Positions 45,383-53,442 of a stretch of DNA of 64,000 nucleotides are shown piece by piece (position 1 is the stretch's first letter; each line of letters starts with the position of its first letter). Below the pieces are notes generated by a model. The model worked only from the letters and a program-made list of their open reading frames with translations. It did no database searches and was not told the origin of the DNA. The stretch lies in assembly GCF_032842945.2 (NCBI RefSeq), contig NZ_CP146606.1, positions 2,794,501-2,858,500 on the forward strand, in the 5' to 3' direction. This DNA is from Roseovarius sp. W115 (GTDB lineage: Bacteria; Pseudomonadota; Alphaproteobacteria; Rhodobacterales; Rhodobacteraceae). The position numbers and the translations under genes were made by a program.

Positions 45383-46683
45383 AACCCCAGTCTGTCCCGC
45401 GTGGCATACCAGGTCATCGCCAGCACCAGGAGTGGAGAGCGGAGGGCTGCACCGCCGGGGAAGGTGGGTGTTGGCACGCGCGCCATGGTGTCAAACCCGC
45501 CTGCGTCACCACCAATGACATCGGCCATGAGCTTGCCCGAGAAGGTGGCGGTGCCCACGCCATGCCCGGAATAGCCCGAGGCGGTCAGAATGTTAGGCGC
45601 CAACCGCGCCAGATAGGGCATCCGCTTCATCGTGATGGCCAGAGTACCGCCCCAGGCATAGTCGATTTTGACGTCCCGCAAATGCGGGAAAATCTGCGAC
45701 ATGGGCTTGCGCACGAGCGCCGCAATATCGCTGGGAAAGCGGTAGCCGTAACTTTCCCCGCCGCCAAAGAGCAGGCGCTTGTCATGGCTGAGGCGGAAGT
45801 AGTTGACGACGAACTTGCTGTCCGCCACCGCCACATCGCGGGTCAGTACGCGCGCAGCCTCATCGCCCAAAGGCTCCGTGGCCACGACGAAATTATTGAT
45901 CGGCATGACCCGCGCGGCCACTTTGCGATCAAGCCCGCCCAGATACCCGTTGCAGCCCAGGATCACGTGATCCGCTTTGATCCGCCCCTTGTCCGTTTGC
46001 ACAAGGGCAGGTGTGCCCGGTGTGATGTTGTGCACGTCACTGCGTTCATAAATCCGAACACCGGCTTTCACAGCCGCCCTCGCCAGACCAAAGGCATAGG
46101 CCAGCGGATGCAGATGCGCGGCGGTCATATCAAGCGAGCCGCCCACATAACGCGGCGAGGGACAGAGCGCCTGCATTGCATCATAATCAAGCTTTTCCAG
46201 TGCGTCATAGCCATAACGCTCTACCAGAAAATCGGCATAGGCATGCTCCTCGGCCACCTCTGCCTTACTAAACCCGGCATGGGCAATGCCCGGCTTTAGG
46301 TGACAGTCGATCTTGTGTTTGGAAACCAGTGCCTTGACCAGCGCCTTGGCCTCTTCGGCCAGCTCCCAGAGTTTGGCGGCATCCTCGCGCCCGACAAGTT
46401 TCTCAAGGCTCTGCTGATCCTGTCGCTGCCCACTGCCCAGCTGCCCACCATTGCGCCCTGATGCGCCAAACCCAACGCGATGCGCCTCCACCAGCGCCAC
46501 GTCATACCCGCGCTCGGCCAGATGCAGTGCCGCTGACAGCCCAGTAAATCCTCCGCCGATCACGCAGGCATCGGCCCTTGTCTCACCGCGCAAAGGCTCG
46601 AACGGCTCTAAAGCCTCTGTTGTGGCGGCATACCAGCTTGGCGGATACTGGCCCGGGCGGTCATTGGAATAGAGCAGGTTCAT
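45379..46683 (-). CDS. puuB: FAD-dependent amine oxidoreductase, PuuB-like (gamma-glutamylputrescine oxidase type)
   Basis: A 434-residue DAO-family flavoprotein: DACVIGGGFTGLSAALHLAE binds the ADP part of FAD (about residues 40-60), and RNGGQLGSGQRQ and GYSGHGVGTATFSG are typical of PuuB/OrdL-like oxidases. In the Puu pathway it oxidises the glutamylated amine to an aldehyde. Neighbouring glutamine-synthetase-like genes support the assignment; the amine may differ from putrescine. ATG 46683 sits next to a 23-base motif that recurs at 8225-8247. Confidence 0.85.
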   Translation of the reverse strand: MNLLYSNDRPGQYPPSWYAATTEALEPFEPLRGETRADACVIGGGFTGLSAALHLAERGYDVALVEAHRVGFGASGRNGGQLGSGQRQDQQSLEKLVGREDAAKLWELAEEAKALVKALVSKHKIDCHLKPGIAHAGFSKAEVAEEHAYADFLVERYGYDALEKLDYDAMQALCPSPRYVGGSLDMTAAHLHPLAYAFGLARAAVKAGVRIYERSDVHNITPGTPALVQTDKGRIKADHVILGCNGYLGGLDRKVAARVMPINNFVVATEPLGDEAARVLTRDVAVADSKFVVNYFRLSHDKRLLFGGGESYGYRFPSDIAALVRKPMSQIFPHLRDVKIDYAWGGTLAITMKRMPYLARLAPNILTASGYSGHGVGTATFSGKLMADVIGGDAGGFDTMARVPTPTFPGGAALRSPLLVLAMTWYATRDRLGF

Positions 46684-46685
46684 TG

Positions 46686-46708
46686 TTTCACTGTTCCCAA
46701 AATACTCA
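46686..46708 (-). repeat. Second occurrence of the TGAGTATTTT...GAACAGTGAAA motif
   Basis: On the minus strand the 23 bases match 8225-8247 at 22 positions. Here it stands alone, without the pairing arm seen at 8224-8285, between the glutamine-synthetase-like gene and puuB, two bases before the puuB start. Confidence 0.65.
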
Positions 46709-46730
46709 GATCCAGACCTGCGCCAAAGGT

Positions 46731-48092
46731 TCAGACGTTCAGCAAGAGATGCTCCCGTTCCCAAGGCGAAATCACCTGCAGGAATTCGGCATATTCGGCG
46801 CGTTTCACGATGGAATAGACGCGCGCAAAATCCGGCCCGAGGATCTTGTGCAGGTCCGTGGCCTCGTCAAAAAGATCAAGCGCGGCCCCAAGTTCATTGA
46901 CAAAATCCGGCTCGCCCTCATAGGCGTCGCCGCGATACTGCGTCTTGGCGCGGGTCTCATTCTTCATCCCCAAAAGCCCGCAGGCCAGGCTGACCGCGAT
47001 GCCCAGGTAAGGGTTGCAATCCATGCCCGCGATGCGGTTTTCCACGCGGCGCGCTTCGGGCGGGGAGAGCGGCACGCGGATGCCTGTCGTGCGATTGTCG
47101 CGCCCCCATTCCAGGTTGATGGGTGCTGCATTGTCTCGCACGTAGCGGCGGTAGGAATTCACGTAAGGGGCCATCACGGCAAGGGCCGAGGGCAGGTAGG
47201 TCTGCAAGCCGCCAATGAAGTGATAGAACATGTCTGTCTCACCACCCTGAGGGCCGGAAAACGCGTTCTTGCCGGTTTCGCGATCAATGATTGAGTGATG
47301 GATATGCATCGCGCTGCCGGGTTCAGCCGCGATGGGTTTGGCCATGAAAGTGGCAAAGCAGTCGTGCCGCAAAGCCGCCTCGCGGATCAAGCGCTTGAAG
47401 TAAAACACCTCATCGGCCAGCTTCACCGGGTCCCCATGGCGCAGGTTGATCTCAAGCTGACCTGCGCCGCCTTCCTGCGTGATGCCGTCAATCTCAAAGC
47501 CTTGCGCCTCGGCAAAGTCGTATATGTCGTCGATCACCGGGCCGAACTCATCCACCGCTGTCATCGAATACGCCTGCCGCGCGGCCGCAGGTCGGCCCGA
47601 CCGGCCGACCATGGGCGCAATTTCCTGACGCGGGTCGAGGTTGCGCGCGATGAGGAAAAACTCCATCTCAGGTGCCACAACCGGCTCCAGCCCCATCTTT
47701 TCATACATCTTCACTACGCGCTTGAGCACATTGCGCGGGGCGCAGTCGATGGGTTTGCCATCTCGGTCATAGGCGTCGTGAATGACCTGCAGGGTCCAGT
47801 CGCCCGTCCATGGCGCGGCGGAGGCGGTGTCCATATCGGGCTTGAGCACCATGTCGCGCTCGATGAAGCCTTCATCGCCTGCCGCTTCGCCCCAATCCCC
47901 AGTGATGGTCTGGTAAAAGATTGAATCCGGCAGATGAAAGTAAGCCTGCTTGCCAAACTTGCTGGCGGGAACCGCCTTGCCGCGTGCGACCCCAGGCAAA
48001 TCGGCAATGATACATTCCACCTCATCGAGCCGATGCCCTTCGAGATAGGTTTGCGCCGCTTCGGGTAGTTTTGAAGTCCAGTCTTTGGCCAT
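46731..48092 (-). CDS. puuA: Glutamine-synthetase family enzyme, PuuA-like (gamma-glutamylpolyamine synthetase type), copy 1
   Basis: A 453-residue type III/PuuA-like protein. The N-terminal beta-grasp part is about 15-105; catalytic motifs are EMEFFLIARN, GAGQLEINL, MHIHHSI (the metal-binding HxH region) and the Arg-bearing NRTTGIRVP. It ligates glutamate to an amine using ATP. Compared with GlnA, the adenylylation tyrosine loop is absent. Three bases separate it from the amidotransferase upstream, so the two are one message. Confidence 0.85.
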   Translation of the reverse strand: MAKDWTSKLPEAAQTYLEGHRLDEVECIIADLPGVARGKAVPASKFGKQAYFHLPDSIFYQTITGDWGEAAGDEGFIERDMVLKPDMDTASAAPWTGDWTLQVIHDAYDRDGKPIDCAPRNVLKRVVKMYEKMGLEPVVAPEMEFFLIARNLDPRQEIAPMVGRSGRPAAARQAYSMTAVDEFGPVIDDIYDFAEAQGFEIDGITQEGGAGQLEINLRHGDPVKLADEVFYFKRLIREAALRHDCFATFMAKPIAAEPGSAMHIHHSIIDRETGKNAFSGPQGGETDMFYHFIGGLQTYLPSALAVMAPYVNSYRRYVRDNAAPINLEWGRDNRTTGIRVPLSPPEARRVENRIAGMDCNPYLGIAVSLACGLLGMKNETRAKTQYRGDAYEGEPDFVNELGAALDLFDEATDLHKILGPDFARVYSIVKRAEYAEFLQVISPWEREHLLLNV

Positions 48093-48095
48093 GGC

Positions 48096-48773
48096 TCAGG
48101 CCCCTTTTCTGAAATGGTCTGCCATGCGCTCGGCAAATGCGGCGCTGTCGATGGGCGCGTCGGCCTCATTGCGCGCGGTCTTGAGTAGGTCATCGGGCAC
48201 GACACCCTTGCCCCGCTGGTCGATGATCGTGGTCAGGATATGTGAGGTGAATTCCGGGTGTGGCTGGATCGTCAGGATCGTGTCGCCGATCATCATTGCA
48301 GCGTTTTCGCAAAAGTCAGAATGTCCAATGATTTTAGCGCCTTCAGGCGGTGTGATCACCTGATCCTGATGCCAGGCATGCATCGCAACGGTCTGACCTT
48401 CGATCTCATATTCGGTGCGACCCACCGACCAGCCGCCGTCGAACTTCACCACCGTGCCGCCCAGGGCTTGCGCGATGATCTGGTGGCCGAAACAGACGCC
48501 AATCAGCGGCTTGCCTGCGTCTCGAATGTCGCGAATGAATGCCTCCAAAGGTGGGATCCAGGGGTGATCTTCGTAAGCGCCATGTTTGGAGCCGGTGATC
48601 AGCCACCCATCTGCGTCCTCGGGGCTGGAGGGATAGACCTCGTCCACCACGTCGTAGCGCTCAAACTCAAACCCCTTGTCTGCCAGAAGTTGGGCAAAGA
48701 TTGCGTCGTAGTCGCCCGTGTCCTCGATCAGATCGGGAAGGGCATGGCCGGTCATCAAAATACCGATTTTCAT
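48096..48773 (-). CDS. Class I glutamine amidotransferase (GMP-synthase-like GATase)
   Basis: A 225-residue GATase-1 domain protein. The triad is visible: Cys in IGVCFGHQIIAQALGG, and His and Glu in IQPHPEFTS. It probably hydrolyses gamma-glutamyl amides; in this cluster the likely job is removing glutamate after oxidation, the step done by PuuD in E. coli, though PuuD is a different GATase branch. A perfect palindrome lies 10 bases before its ATG. Confidence 0.85.
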   Translation of the reverse strand: MKIGILMTGHALPDLIEDTGDYDAIFAQLLADKGFEFERYDVVDEVYPSSPEDADGWLITGSKHGAYEDHPWIPPLEAFIRDIRDAGKPLIGVCFGHQIIAQALGGTVVKFDGGWSVGRTEYEIEGQTVAMHAWHQDQVITPPEGAKIIGHSDFCENAAMMIGDTILTIQPHPEFTSHILTTIIDQRGKGVVPDDLLKTARNEADAPIDSAAFAERMADHFRKGA

Positions 48774-48782
48774 AGGTCACCA

Positions 48783-48796
48783 AATTTGATCAAATT
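48783..48796. promoter_or_regulatory. Palindromic operator AATTTGATCAAATT before the amidotransferase gene
   Basis: A perfect 14-base palindrome in the 60-base gap between the second glutamine-synthetase-like gene and the amidotransferase. Its 12-base core ATTTGATCAAAT occurs again at 50212-50223 ahead of the other transcription start of the cluster. Shared palindromes at two starts of one pathway suggest a common regulator, not encoded in the window. Confidence 0.6.
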
Positions 48797-48833
48797 CAGG
48801 CTAGCCGTGCGTCAGCAGCACATCAAGCCTGAT

Positions 48834-50150
48834 TTACACGGTTTCAAGGTAGATTTTCCAGTGATCGGCCACCGGGCGCTCGGACATCAGGCGCATTTCC
48901 TGGCGCTTGGTCAAAACGAGGTTTCGGATGAGGTCGGCATGGAAAATCCGCGCCATCGCATCGCTGCCTTCAAAGAGGGCGATGGCCATGTCCCAGTCCT
49001 CGGCCAGCTGCGGCAGGTCCTGATCATAGGAATTGCCTGTGATCGGGGCAGGGGGCAGGGTGGCATCCTCAATCCCGTTCATGGCCGCGCCAAGAACACC
49101 GGCAAAGGTGAGGAAGGGGTTGGTGTCGCCCCCAGCGACGCGGTGCTCGATCCTCCGTGCCTTGGGTGACCCGCCAGGCACGCGCAGGGCGGCGGTGCGA
49201 TTGTCATAGGCCCAGCAGATCGAGGTAGGCGCATGCGCGCCAGGCACCAGCCGGTCATAGCTGTTGGCGTGCGGGGCAAAAAGGAGTGTGCTGTCCCGCA
49301 TTGCCTCCAGACATCCCGCTAGCCCGTGCAAAAGCGCCTCTGAGCCCTCGGGCCCACCATTGTCAAAGACATTGCGCCCCTGTGCATCCAGAACGGAAAA
49401 ATGCATATGCATCCCGTTGCCCGCATCATCGGCAAAAGGCTTGGCCATAAACGTTGCCGCATGCCCGTGCTTGCGCGCCATCCGCTTGATCAGCCGCTTG
49501 AAGAGCCAGGTGTCATCGGCGGCGCGCATGGCATCCTGATGGGTGAGGGTGAACTCGAACTGTCCAAGGCCGGACTCGCAGGTCGCGGTTTGCACCGGAA
49601 TCCCCATCTTTTCGCAGGCTTTGTAGAGATCACTGAGAAAGGCATCGAAAACATCAAGCTGCGCCAATGATAACACATCGGGCAGCTCAAGCGCTCTGCC
49701 TGAGTCAGGGTCTTTGATTGGGGCCAGTGCGTCGCCGCCGTCATCCACCAGCGTGAATTCCAGCTCGGTTGCGGCAATCACATGCCAGCCGCGTGCGCCG
49801 TAGCGCGCCAGAACGGTGGCCAGCGCATGGCGTGGGTCGCCTTCAAAGGGCGTGCCATCTTCATGATGCATTGCCATGGGCACCAGCGGCTGGTCCACCT
49901 CCAGCCAGGGCAAGGGCACCGGGCCACGCTTTGTGGGCAGCAGCACGCCATCGGCATCGCCGGTCTCAAAGACCAGTGGGCTGTCTTCGATGTCAAAGCC
50001 GAAAATGTCGACATTACTGGCCGAAAATGGCATGCGCACCGCGCCTTGATCCAGTTTGTCGGCATAAGAGCCCGGCACACGCTTGCCCCGCATCCGGCCA
50101 TTGAGGTCAGAGGCGGCCACCCGAAAGGTTTGATATTCGCTTAGGTCCAT
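48834..50150 (-). CDS. Glutamine-synthetase family enzyme, PuuA-like, copy 2
   Basis: A 438-residue paralogue of the gene at 46731-48092. Motifs: ATELEFTLVDD, GLGQFEFTL, MHMHFSVLD and YDNRTAALRVPGG. Sequence has diverged a good deal from copy 1 (for example the N-terminal 100 residues), so the two may glutamylate different amines or form mixed rings. It has its own upstream region with the ATTTGATCAAAT palindrome and lies first in the cluster. Confidence 0.83.
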   Translation of the reverse strand: MDLSEYQTFRVAASDLNGRMRGKRVPGSYADKLDQGAVRMPFSASNVDIFGFDIEDSPLVFETGDADGVLLPTKRGPVPLPWLEVDQPLVPMAMHHEDGTPFEGDPRHALATVLARYGARGWHVIAATELEFTLVDDGGDALAPIKDPDSGRALELPDVLSLAQLDVFDAFLSDLYKACEKMGIPVQTATCESGLGQFEFTLTHQDAMRAADDTWLFKRLIKRMARKHGHAATFMAKPFADDAGNGMHMHFSVLDAQGRNVFDNGGPEGSEALLHGLAGCLEAMRDSTLLFAPHANSYDRLVPGAHAPTSICWAYDNRTAALRVPGGSPKARRIEHRVAGGDTNPFLTFAGVLGAAMNGIEDATLPPAPITGNSYDQDLPQLAEDWDMAIALFEGSDAMARIFHADLIRNLVLTKRQEMRLMSERPVADHWKIYLETV

Positions 50151-50211
50151 GATCCGCTGTCCCGCAGAGTTTTGCGCAGCCTAGTGGGAAGCAGGCAAAG
50201 CTTCCAGATGC

Positions 50212-50223
50212 ATTTGATCAAAT
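50212..50223. promoter_or_regulatory. Palindromic operator ATTTGATCAAAT before the amine-cluster first gene
   Basis: A perfect 12-base palindrome, 62 bases upstream of the second PuuA-like gene, identical to the core of 48783-48796. The remaining part of the 285-base gap (50151-50435) shows no gene and presumably contains promoters for the cluster and the divergent small protein. Confidence 0.6.
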
Positions 50224-50435
50224 TGCGCAGGCTGCGGTGCCAAAGCCGGGAGCAGACTTCGGTGCGTCGGCGTCATGCGTAGTTTTGCACCAAGGTGACG
50301 CTTACGCCGATTGCATCCGGACGCCTGCGAGAAGTGGGAGCTTTAACTGTTGTGAGAGCCCCCGCGAGCGACTAGAGTGGATCTGACCTCCAAGGGCGGA
50401 CACAAGAAACTTAATCGCAGAAAGCGCAGCTGACC

Positions 50436-50669
50436 ATGAATTCTTACAAGATTTGGGCCCTTCTTGGGGCCGTTGGTGGCGCGGGTTTTGGCCTTGTTGT
50501 CACCCCGTTGATTTTTATCCTCGTGAATTTTTCCTCTGGCGGTGTCACGTTTGGTGAAACGGTCCGCTTTGCTCTTGCCAATGGGGTCACCTGGGGTGCT
50601 TTGGGCCTCTTTGCAGGCATCTTCCTTGGGGTGGTCAATACCGTAAAGAGCCAGCCTGCAGAGGACTGA
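50436..50669 (+). CDS. Small two-helix membrane protein, function unknown
   Basis: A 77-residue protein with helices at about 7-32 (Gly/Ala-rich, WALLGAVGGAGFGLVV) and 48-68 (GVTWGALGLFAGIFLGVV), linked by a Ser/Gly-rich loop. No family recognised. No strong ribosome-binding site is visible beyond AGAAAGCGCAG. It is isolated between the amine cluster and the aldolase gene. Confidence 0.55.
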   Translation: MNSYKIWALLGAVGGAGFGLVVTPLIFILVNFSSGGVTFGETVRFALANGVTWGALGLFAGIFLGVVNTVKSQPAED

Positions 50670-50788
50670 TCCGCGGGTCAGACCAAAGTGTAGCTTCAAG
50701 CCGCACAGGGGCGCTTGGTATGCGCTTTTTCGCGTGCGTCCTTGTGATGGTGCGCCGCTTTAACACCGCGCACCAATCCCAATGCCCA

Positions 50789-51682
50789 TCACCCCGCAAT
50801 CGACGCGCGGTAGATGCTGTCGATGGTTGCGCCAATCGTGCTGTTGAAGGCCTCATCCGACTGATCTGCGGACAGACCTTCGGTGAGCGCGCGTGAGAAG
50901 CTGGCGATCATGCCGGTGTTTTTCGACAACCGGTCATTGGCCTCGTCGCGGGAGTATCCACCAGAGAGGGCCACAACCCGCAAGACTCGGGGGTGATCCA
51001 CCAGCGCTTTGTAGTGGTTTGCCGTCTCGGGCAGGGTGAGTTTGAGCATCACATCGCGCCCTTCAGGCAGAGCGTCGAGGTTCTTGGCAATTTCCGCTGC
51101 CAGAATATCTTCGGCCTCAGCCTTGTCGGCGATAGAAATGGTCACTTCCGGCTCGATGATCGGTACCAGACCATGATCCAGGATGGTGCCTCCCACCTCA
51201 AATTGCTGTGCCACATTGGCGGCAATGCCCGAAGACGAGGCCGCATCAATCACCGAGCGCATCTTGGTTCCATAGATCCCGGCTGTATTGGCGCGCTCCA
51301 AGAGCGCCTCGAGATCCGGCATCGGCTTCATCAGCTTCACGCCATCCGCCTCATCCGCCAGACCTTTGTCCACCTTCAGGAAGGGCACGACACCGCGCTC
51401 TTCCCACAGAAACTCTGCCGAGGGGCGGCCCGCGATCTGGCGGTCCATGGTCATCTCGAAAAGGATCGCGCCGATGACCTTGTCGCCAGTAAAATCGGGC
51501 GCTTGCGCGATGCGCGCCCGCATGCCGTGGATCAGGTCGAACATTTCCGCTTCGCCGGAATAGGCGTCCTCGTTCACGCCATAAAGCTTGAGCGCCTTGG
51601 GCGTGGAGCCGCCGGATTGGTCCAAGGCTGCAATAAAGCCCTGGCCCTGACGGAGTTTTTCGGTTTGAGCGGATTTCGACAT
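50789..51682 (-). CDS. fba: Fructose-bisphosphate aldolase, class I
   Basis: A 297-residue Schiff-base aldolase. Family features are GFIAALDQSGGSTPKAL at the N-terminus, the Lys in VVPFLKVDKGL, and LKLTLPE plus RVVALSGGYSRDEA toward the C-terminus with the expected barrel lysines. It cleaves fructose-1,6-bisphosphate to triose phosphates in glycolysis/gluconeogenesis. pgk lies about 1.8 kb away on the same strand, with an SDR and a LysE gene between. Confidence 0.93.
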   Translation of the reverse strand: MSKSAQTEKLRQGQGFIAALDQSGGSTPKALKLYGVNEDAYSGEAEMFDLIHGMRARIAQAPDFTGDKVIGAILFEMTMDRQIAGRPSAEFLWEERGVVPFLKVDKGLADEADGVKLMKPMPDLEALLERANTAGIYGTKMRSVIDAASSSGIAANVAQQFEVGGTILDHGLVPIIEPEVTISIADKAEAEDILAAEIAKNLDALPEGRDVMLKLTLPETANHYKALVDHPRVLRVVALSGGYSRDEANDRLSKNTGMIASFSRALTEGLSADQSDEAFNSTIGATIDSIYRASIAG

Positions 51683-51784
51683 GGGGCGCCTCTGATCAAT
51701 AGATAAACAACTGCGGCTCTCTTAGAGGGGCAGGCAGGGCCATGCAATTCTGATAGCGCTATCAACCGTTTCCGTTTCGGGAAC

Positions 51785-52564
51785 TCAATGTCCTTTGCCC
51801 ATGATTTTTGAGGCCACAAAGGTCGTGACACGTCGGGGTGAAATGCGCGGCAGGAATGCAAAGACCTTGTTGAGAAAGCCGGTGACGACCACCCGCTTGC
51901 CCGCGCGCGCAGCGATCCAGCCCTGTTCGGCCACATCCTTGGCCGACATCGGCTTGGCCAGTTTGAGCAGCCGCACACCGTCCATGTCGGCGACGTCAAA
52001 GAAATTGGTGGCCGTGGCCCCTGGGCAAAGGGCGGTAACGGTCACGTCTGAGCCGCTCAGTTCCTCGGCCACGGCCTCGGAGAGCGACAGCACAAAGGCT
52101 TTGGTCGCGTGGTAGACCGCCATGTTGGGGCCCGGCGTGAAGCCTGCGACAGAGGCCACGTTGAGGATACGCCCGCCGCCATGACCCTGCATATGCGGAA
52201 TGGCCTGTTTCATCAGATAGGTAAGCGCGATCATGTTCACGTTCATCGACGTCAGTTCCTGCGCCCAACTCTCCGGATCGCTGAAATCGCCGTTCTTGCC
52301 AAGACCGGCATTGTTCACAAGCCGGTCGATCACACGACCTTCGCTGACCTTGGCCCAGAGCGCCTCGGTCTGGGTGAGATCTGACAGATCGGTGGGCATG
52401 ACCTCGACCTGCACGGCGTCACTGCGCAACTCCTCGGCCAGGGCGTTAAGCTTGTCCTCTGTGCGCGCCACAAGGATGAGGTTGCGCTTTTCCTTGGCCG
52501 CCAGCTTGGCAAACTCCACACCAAGCCCTTCGGAGGCTCCGGTGACTAATGTCCAGCTCTCCAT
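51785..52564 (-). CDS. Short-chain dehydrogenase/reductase
   Basis: A 259-residue classical-type SDR. The nucleotide site is VTGASEGLGVEFA (residues about 6-18), NNAG is present at about 85, and the catalytic Ser and YxxxK appear as NVASVAGFTPGPNMAVYHATKAF. The C-terminal part is hydrophobic/basic (AFLPRISPRRVTTFVASKIMG), as in membrane-associated SDRs of fatty or steroid substrates. Start ATG 52564. Substrate unknown. Confidence 0.85.
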   Translation of the reverse strand: MESWTLVTGASEGLGVEFAKLAAKEKRNLILVARTEDKLNALAEELRSDAVQVEVMPTDLSDLTQTEALWAKVSEGRVIDRLVNNAGLGKNGDFSDPESWAQELTSMNVNMIALTYLMKQAIPHMQGHGGGRILNVASVAGFTPGPNMAVYHATKAFVLSLSEAVAEELSGSDVTVTALCPGATATNFFDVADMDGVRLLKLAKPMSAKDVAEQGWIAARAGKRVVVTGFLNKVFAFLPRISPRRVTTFVASKIMGKGH

Positions 52565-52641
52565 CTCTGCGCTCCTTGTATTTGGAGGAACTTGCACCGC
52601 AGCTTAGGCAAAGGTGGATCGGGCGTCGAGTGCGGTGTTCT

Positions 52642-53235
52642 TCACATTGCAAGTGTCGCCACAGAAGCGAGCAGGAGCAGAGCAAAGGTAATGTTGACCG
52701 CACGGGCAGCGCGCGGAGAGCGCAGGTGCCGCGCCAGTTCCGCGCCGGTCATCAGCCACAGGACATTGACGATGATGATCACGCCGAGGATCAGGGCCGC
52801 TTTCCAAAGCCCGTCAACAAGCGGGTTGCCCGCGATCAGCACATAGCCCGAGAAAAGCGCGGCCATCGCGGCATAGGCCTTGGGGTTGGCCAGGGTGATA
52901 AAGATGCCGTCAATGAGGCGCGGCGGGCTGGCGTCGGTATTTTCCAGCTCGCCAATCGCCGGGGCCGTGGCGATTTTCCACGCCAGGTAGAGGAAATAGA
53001 TAATGGCAAGCGCAGTGATCACCGGCGTCACACCGGGCAGAGCGAGGATCGCACCGGAAATGCCCGTACCGACAACCAGCGCCACGAGCATCACGCCGAC
53101 CACCAGCCCCGCGACGTAGCGCAAACCGCGCAGCCGCCCAAAAGAGGCTCCAACCGCGGCGGCACTCAGCGTGTTCGGTCCGGGACTGCCCGTCAGGGCA
53201 AAGGCGGCCAGCAGGAAGGCGGTGAGGTTCTCCAT
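52642..53235 (-). CDS. LysE/RhtB-family exporter
   Basis: A 197-residue membrane protein with about six helices. The N-terminal helix ends in the family motif TGSPGPNTLSAAAVG, followed by RYVAGLVVGVMLVALVVG and, later, a helix containing LANPKAYAAM. Family members export amino acids such as lysine, threonine or homoserine lactone. ATG 53235. It is 77 bases upstream of the SDR gene on the same strand. Confidence 0.87.
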   Translation of the reverse strand: MENLTAFLLAAFALTGSPGPNTLSAAAVGASFGRLRGLRYVAGLVVGVMLVALVVGTGISGAILALPGVTPVITALAIIYFLYLAWKIATAPAIGELENTDASPPRLIDGIFITLANPKAYAAMAALFSGYVLIAGNPLVDGLWKAALILGVIIIVNVLWLMTGAELARHLRSPRAARAVNITFALLLLASVATLAM

Positions 53236-53277
53236 GGCGTGGAGGGTAGGGGTGGAGAGGTGGTGGTGCAAGGAGAT

Positions 53278-53338
53278 GTAGGGTGGGCAAGATTGCCCAC
53301 TATTTTGGACGATAAGGTGGGGTGAAACCCCACTCTAC
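53278..53338. repeat. Intergenic double-hairpin element
   Basis: GTGGGCAA-GA-TTGCCCAC (53283-53300) and GTGGGG-TGAAA-CCCCAC (53317-53333) are adjacent hairpins enclosed by near-matching outer arms GTAGGGTGGG and CCCCACTCTAC. Sequences of this type occur repeatedly between genes in Rhodobacteraceae. It lies between LysE and pgk, both on the minus strand. Confidence 0.65.
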
Positions 53339-53365
53339 CGCGCGGCTGTGCTTTGCGATTTTTGT

Positions 53366-53429
53366 GTCATCCTCGGGCTTGACCCGAGGAGTTCGTGATT
53401 AAGAGATCCCCGGTCAAGCCCGGGATGAC
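53366..53429. repeat. REP-like palindromic element
   Basis: GTCATCCTCGGGCTTGACC (from 53366) and GGTCAAGCCCGGGATGAC (to 53429) are imperfect inverted arms around a short centre; each arm is itself a palindrome (CTCGGGCTTGACCCGAG). This sequence type is a familiar dispersed intergenic element of alphaproteobacteria. It ends 13 bases past the pgk stop and may serve as its terminator or mRNA stabiliser. Confidence 0.75.
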
Positions 53430-53442
53430 GGTCAGCCCTTGC

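Noticed and set aside
50670..50788. Terminator between the small membrane protein and the aldolase gene
   Set aside because: Only a four-base GCGC stem precedes the T tract; too weak to call.
52549..53325. A 258-codon plus-strand frame opposite LysE
   Set aside because: Charged low-complexity product of antisense to hydrophobic helices; shadow.
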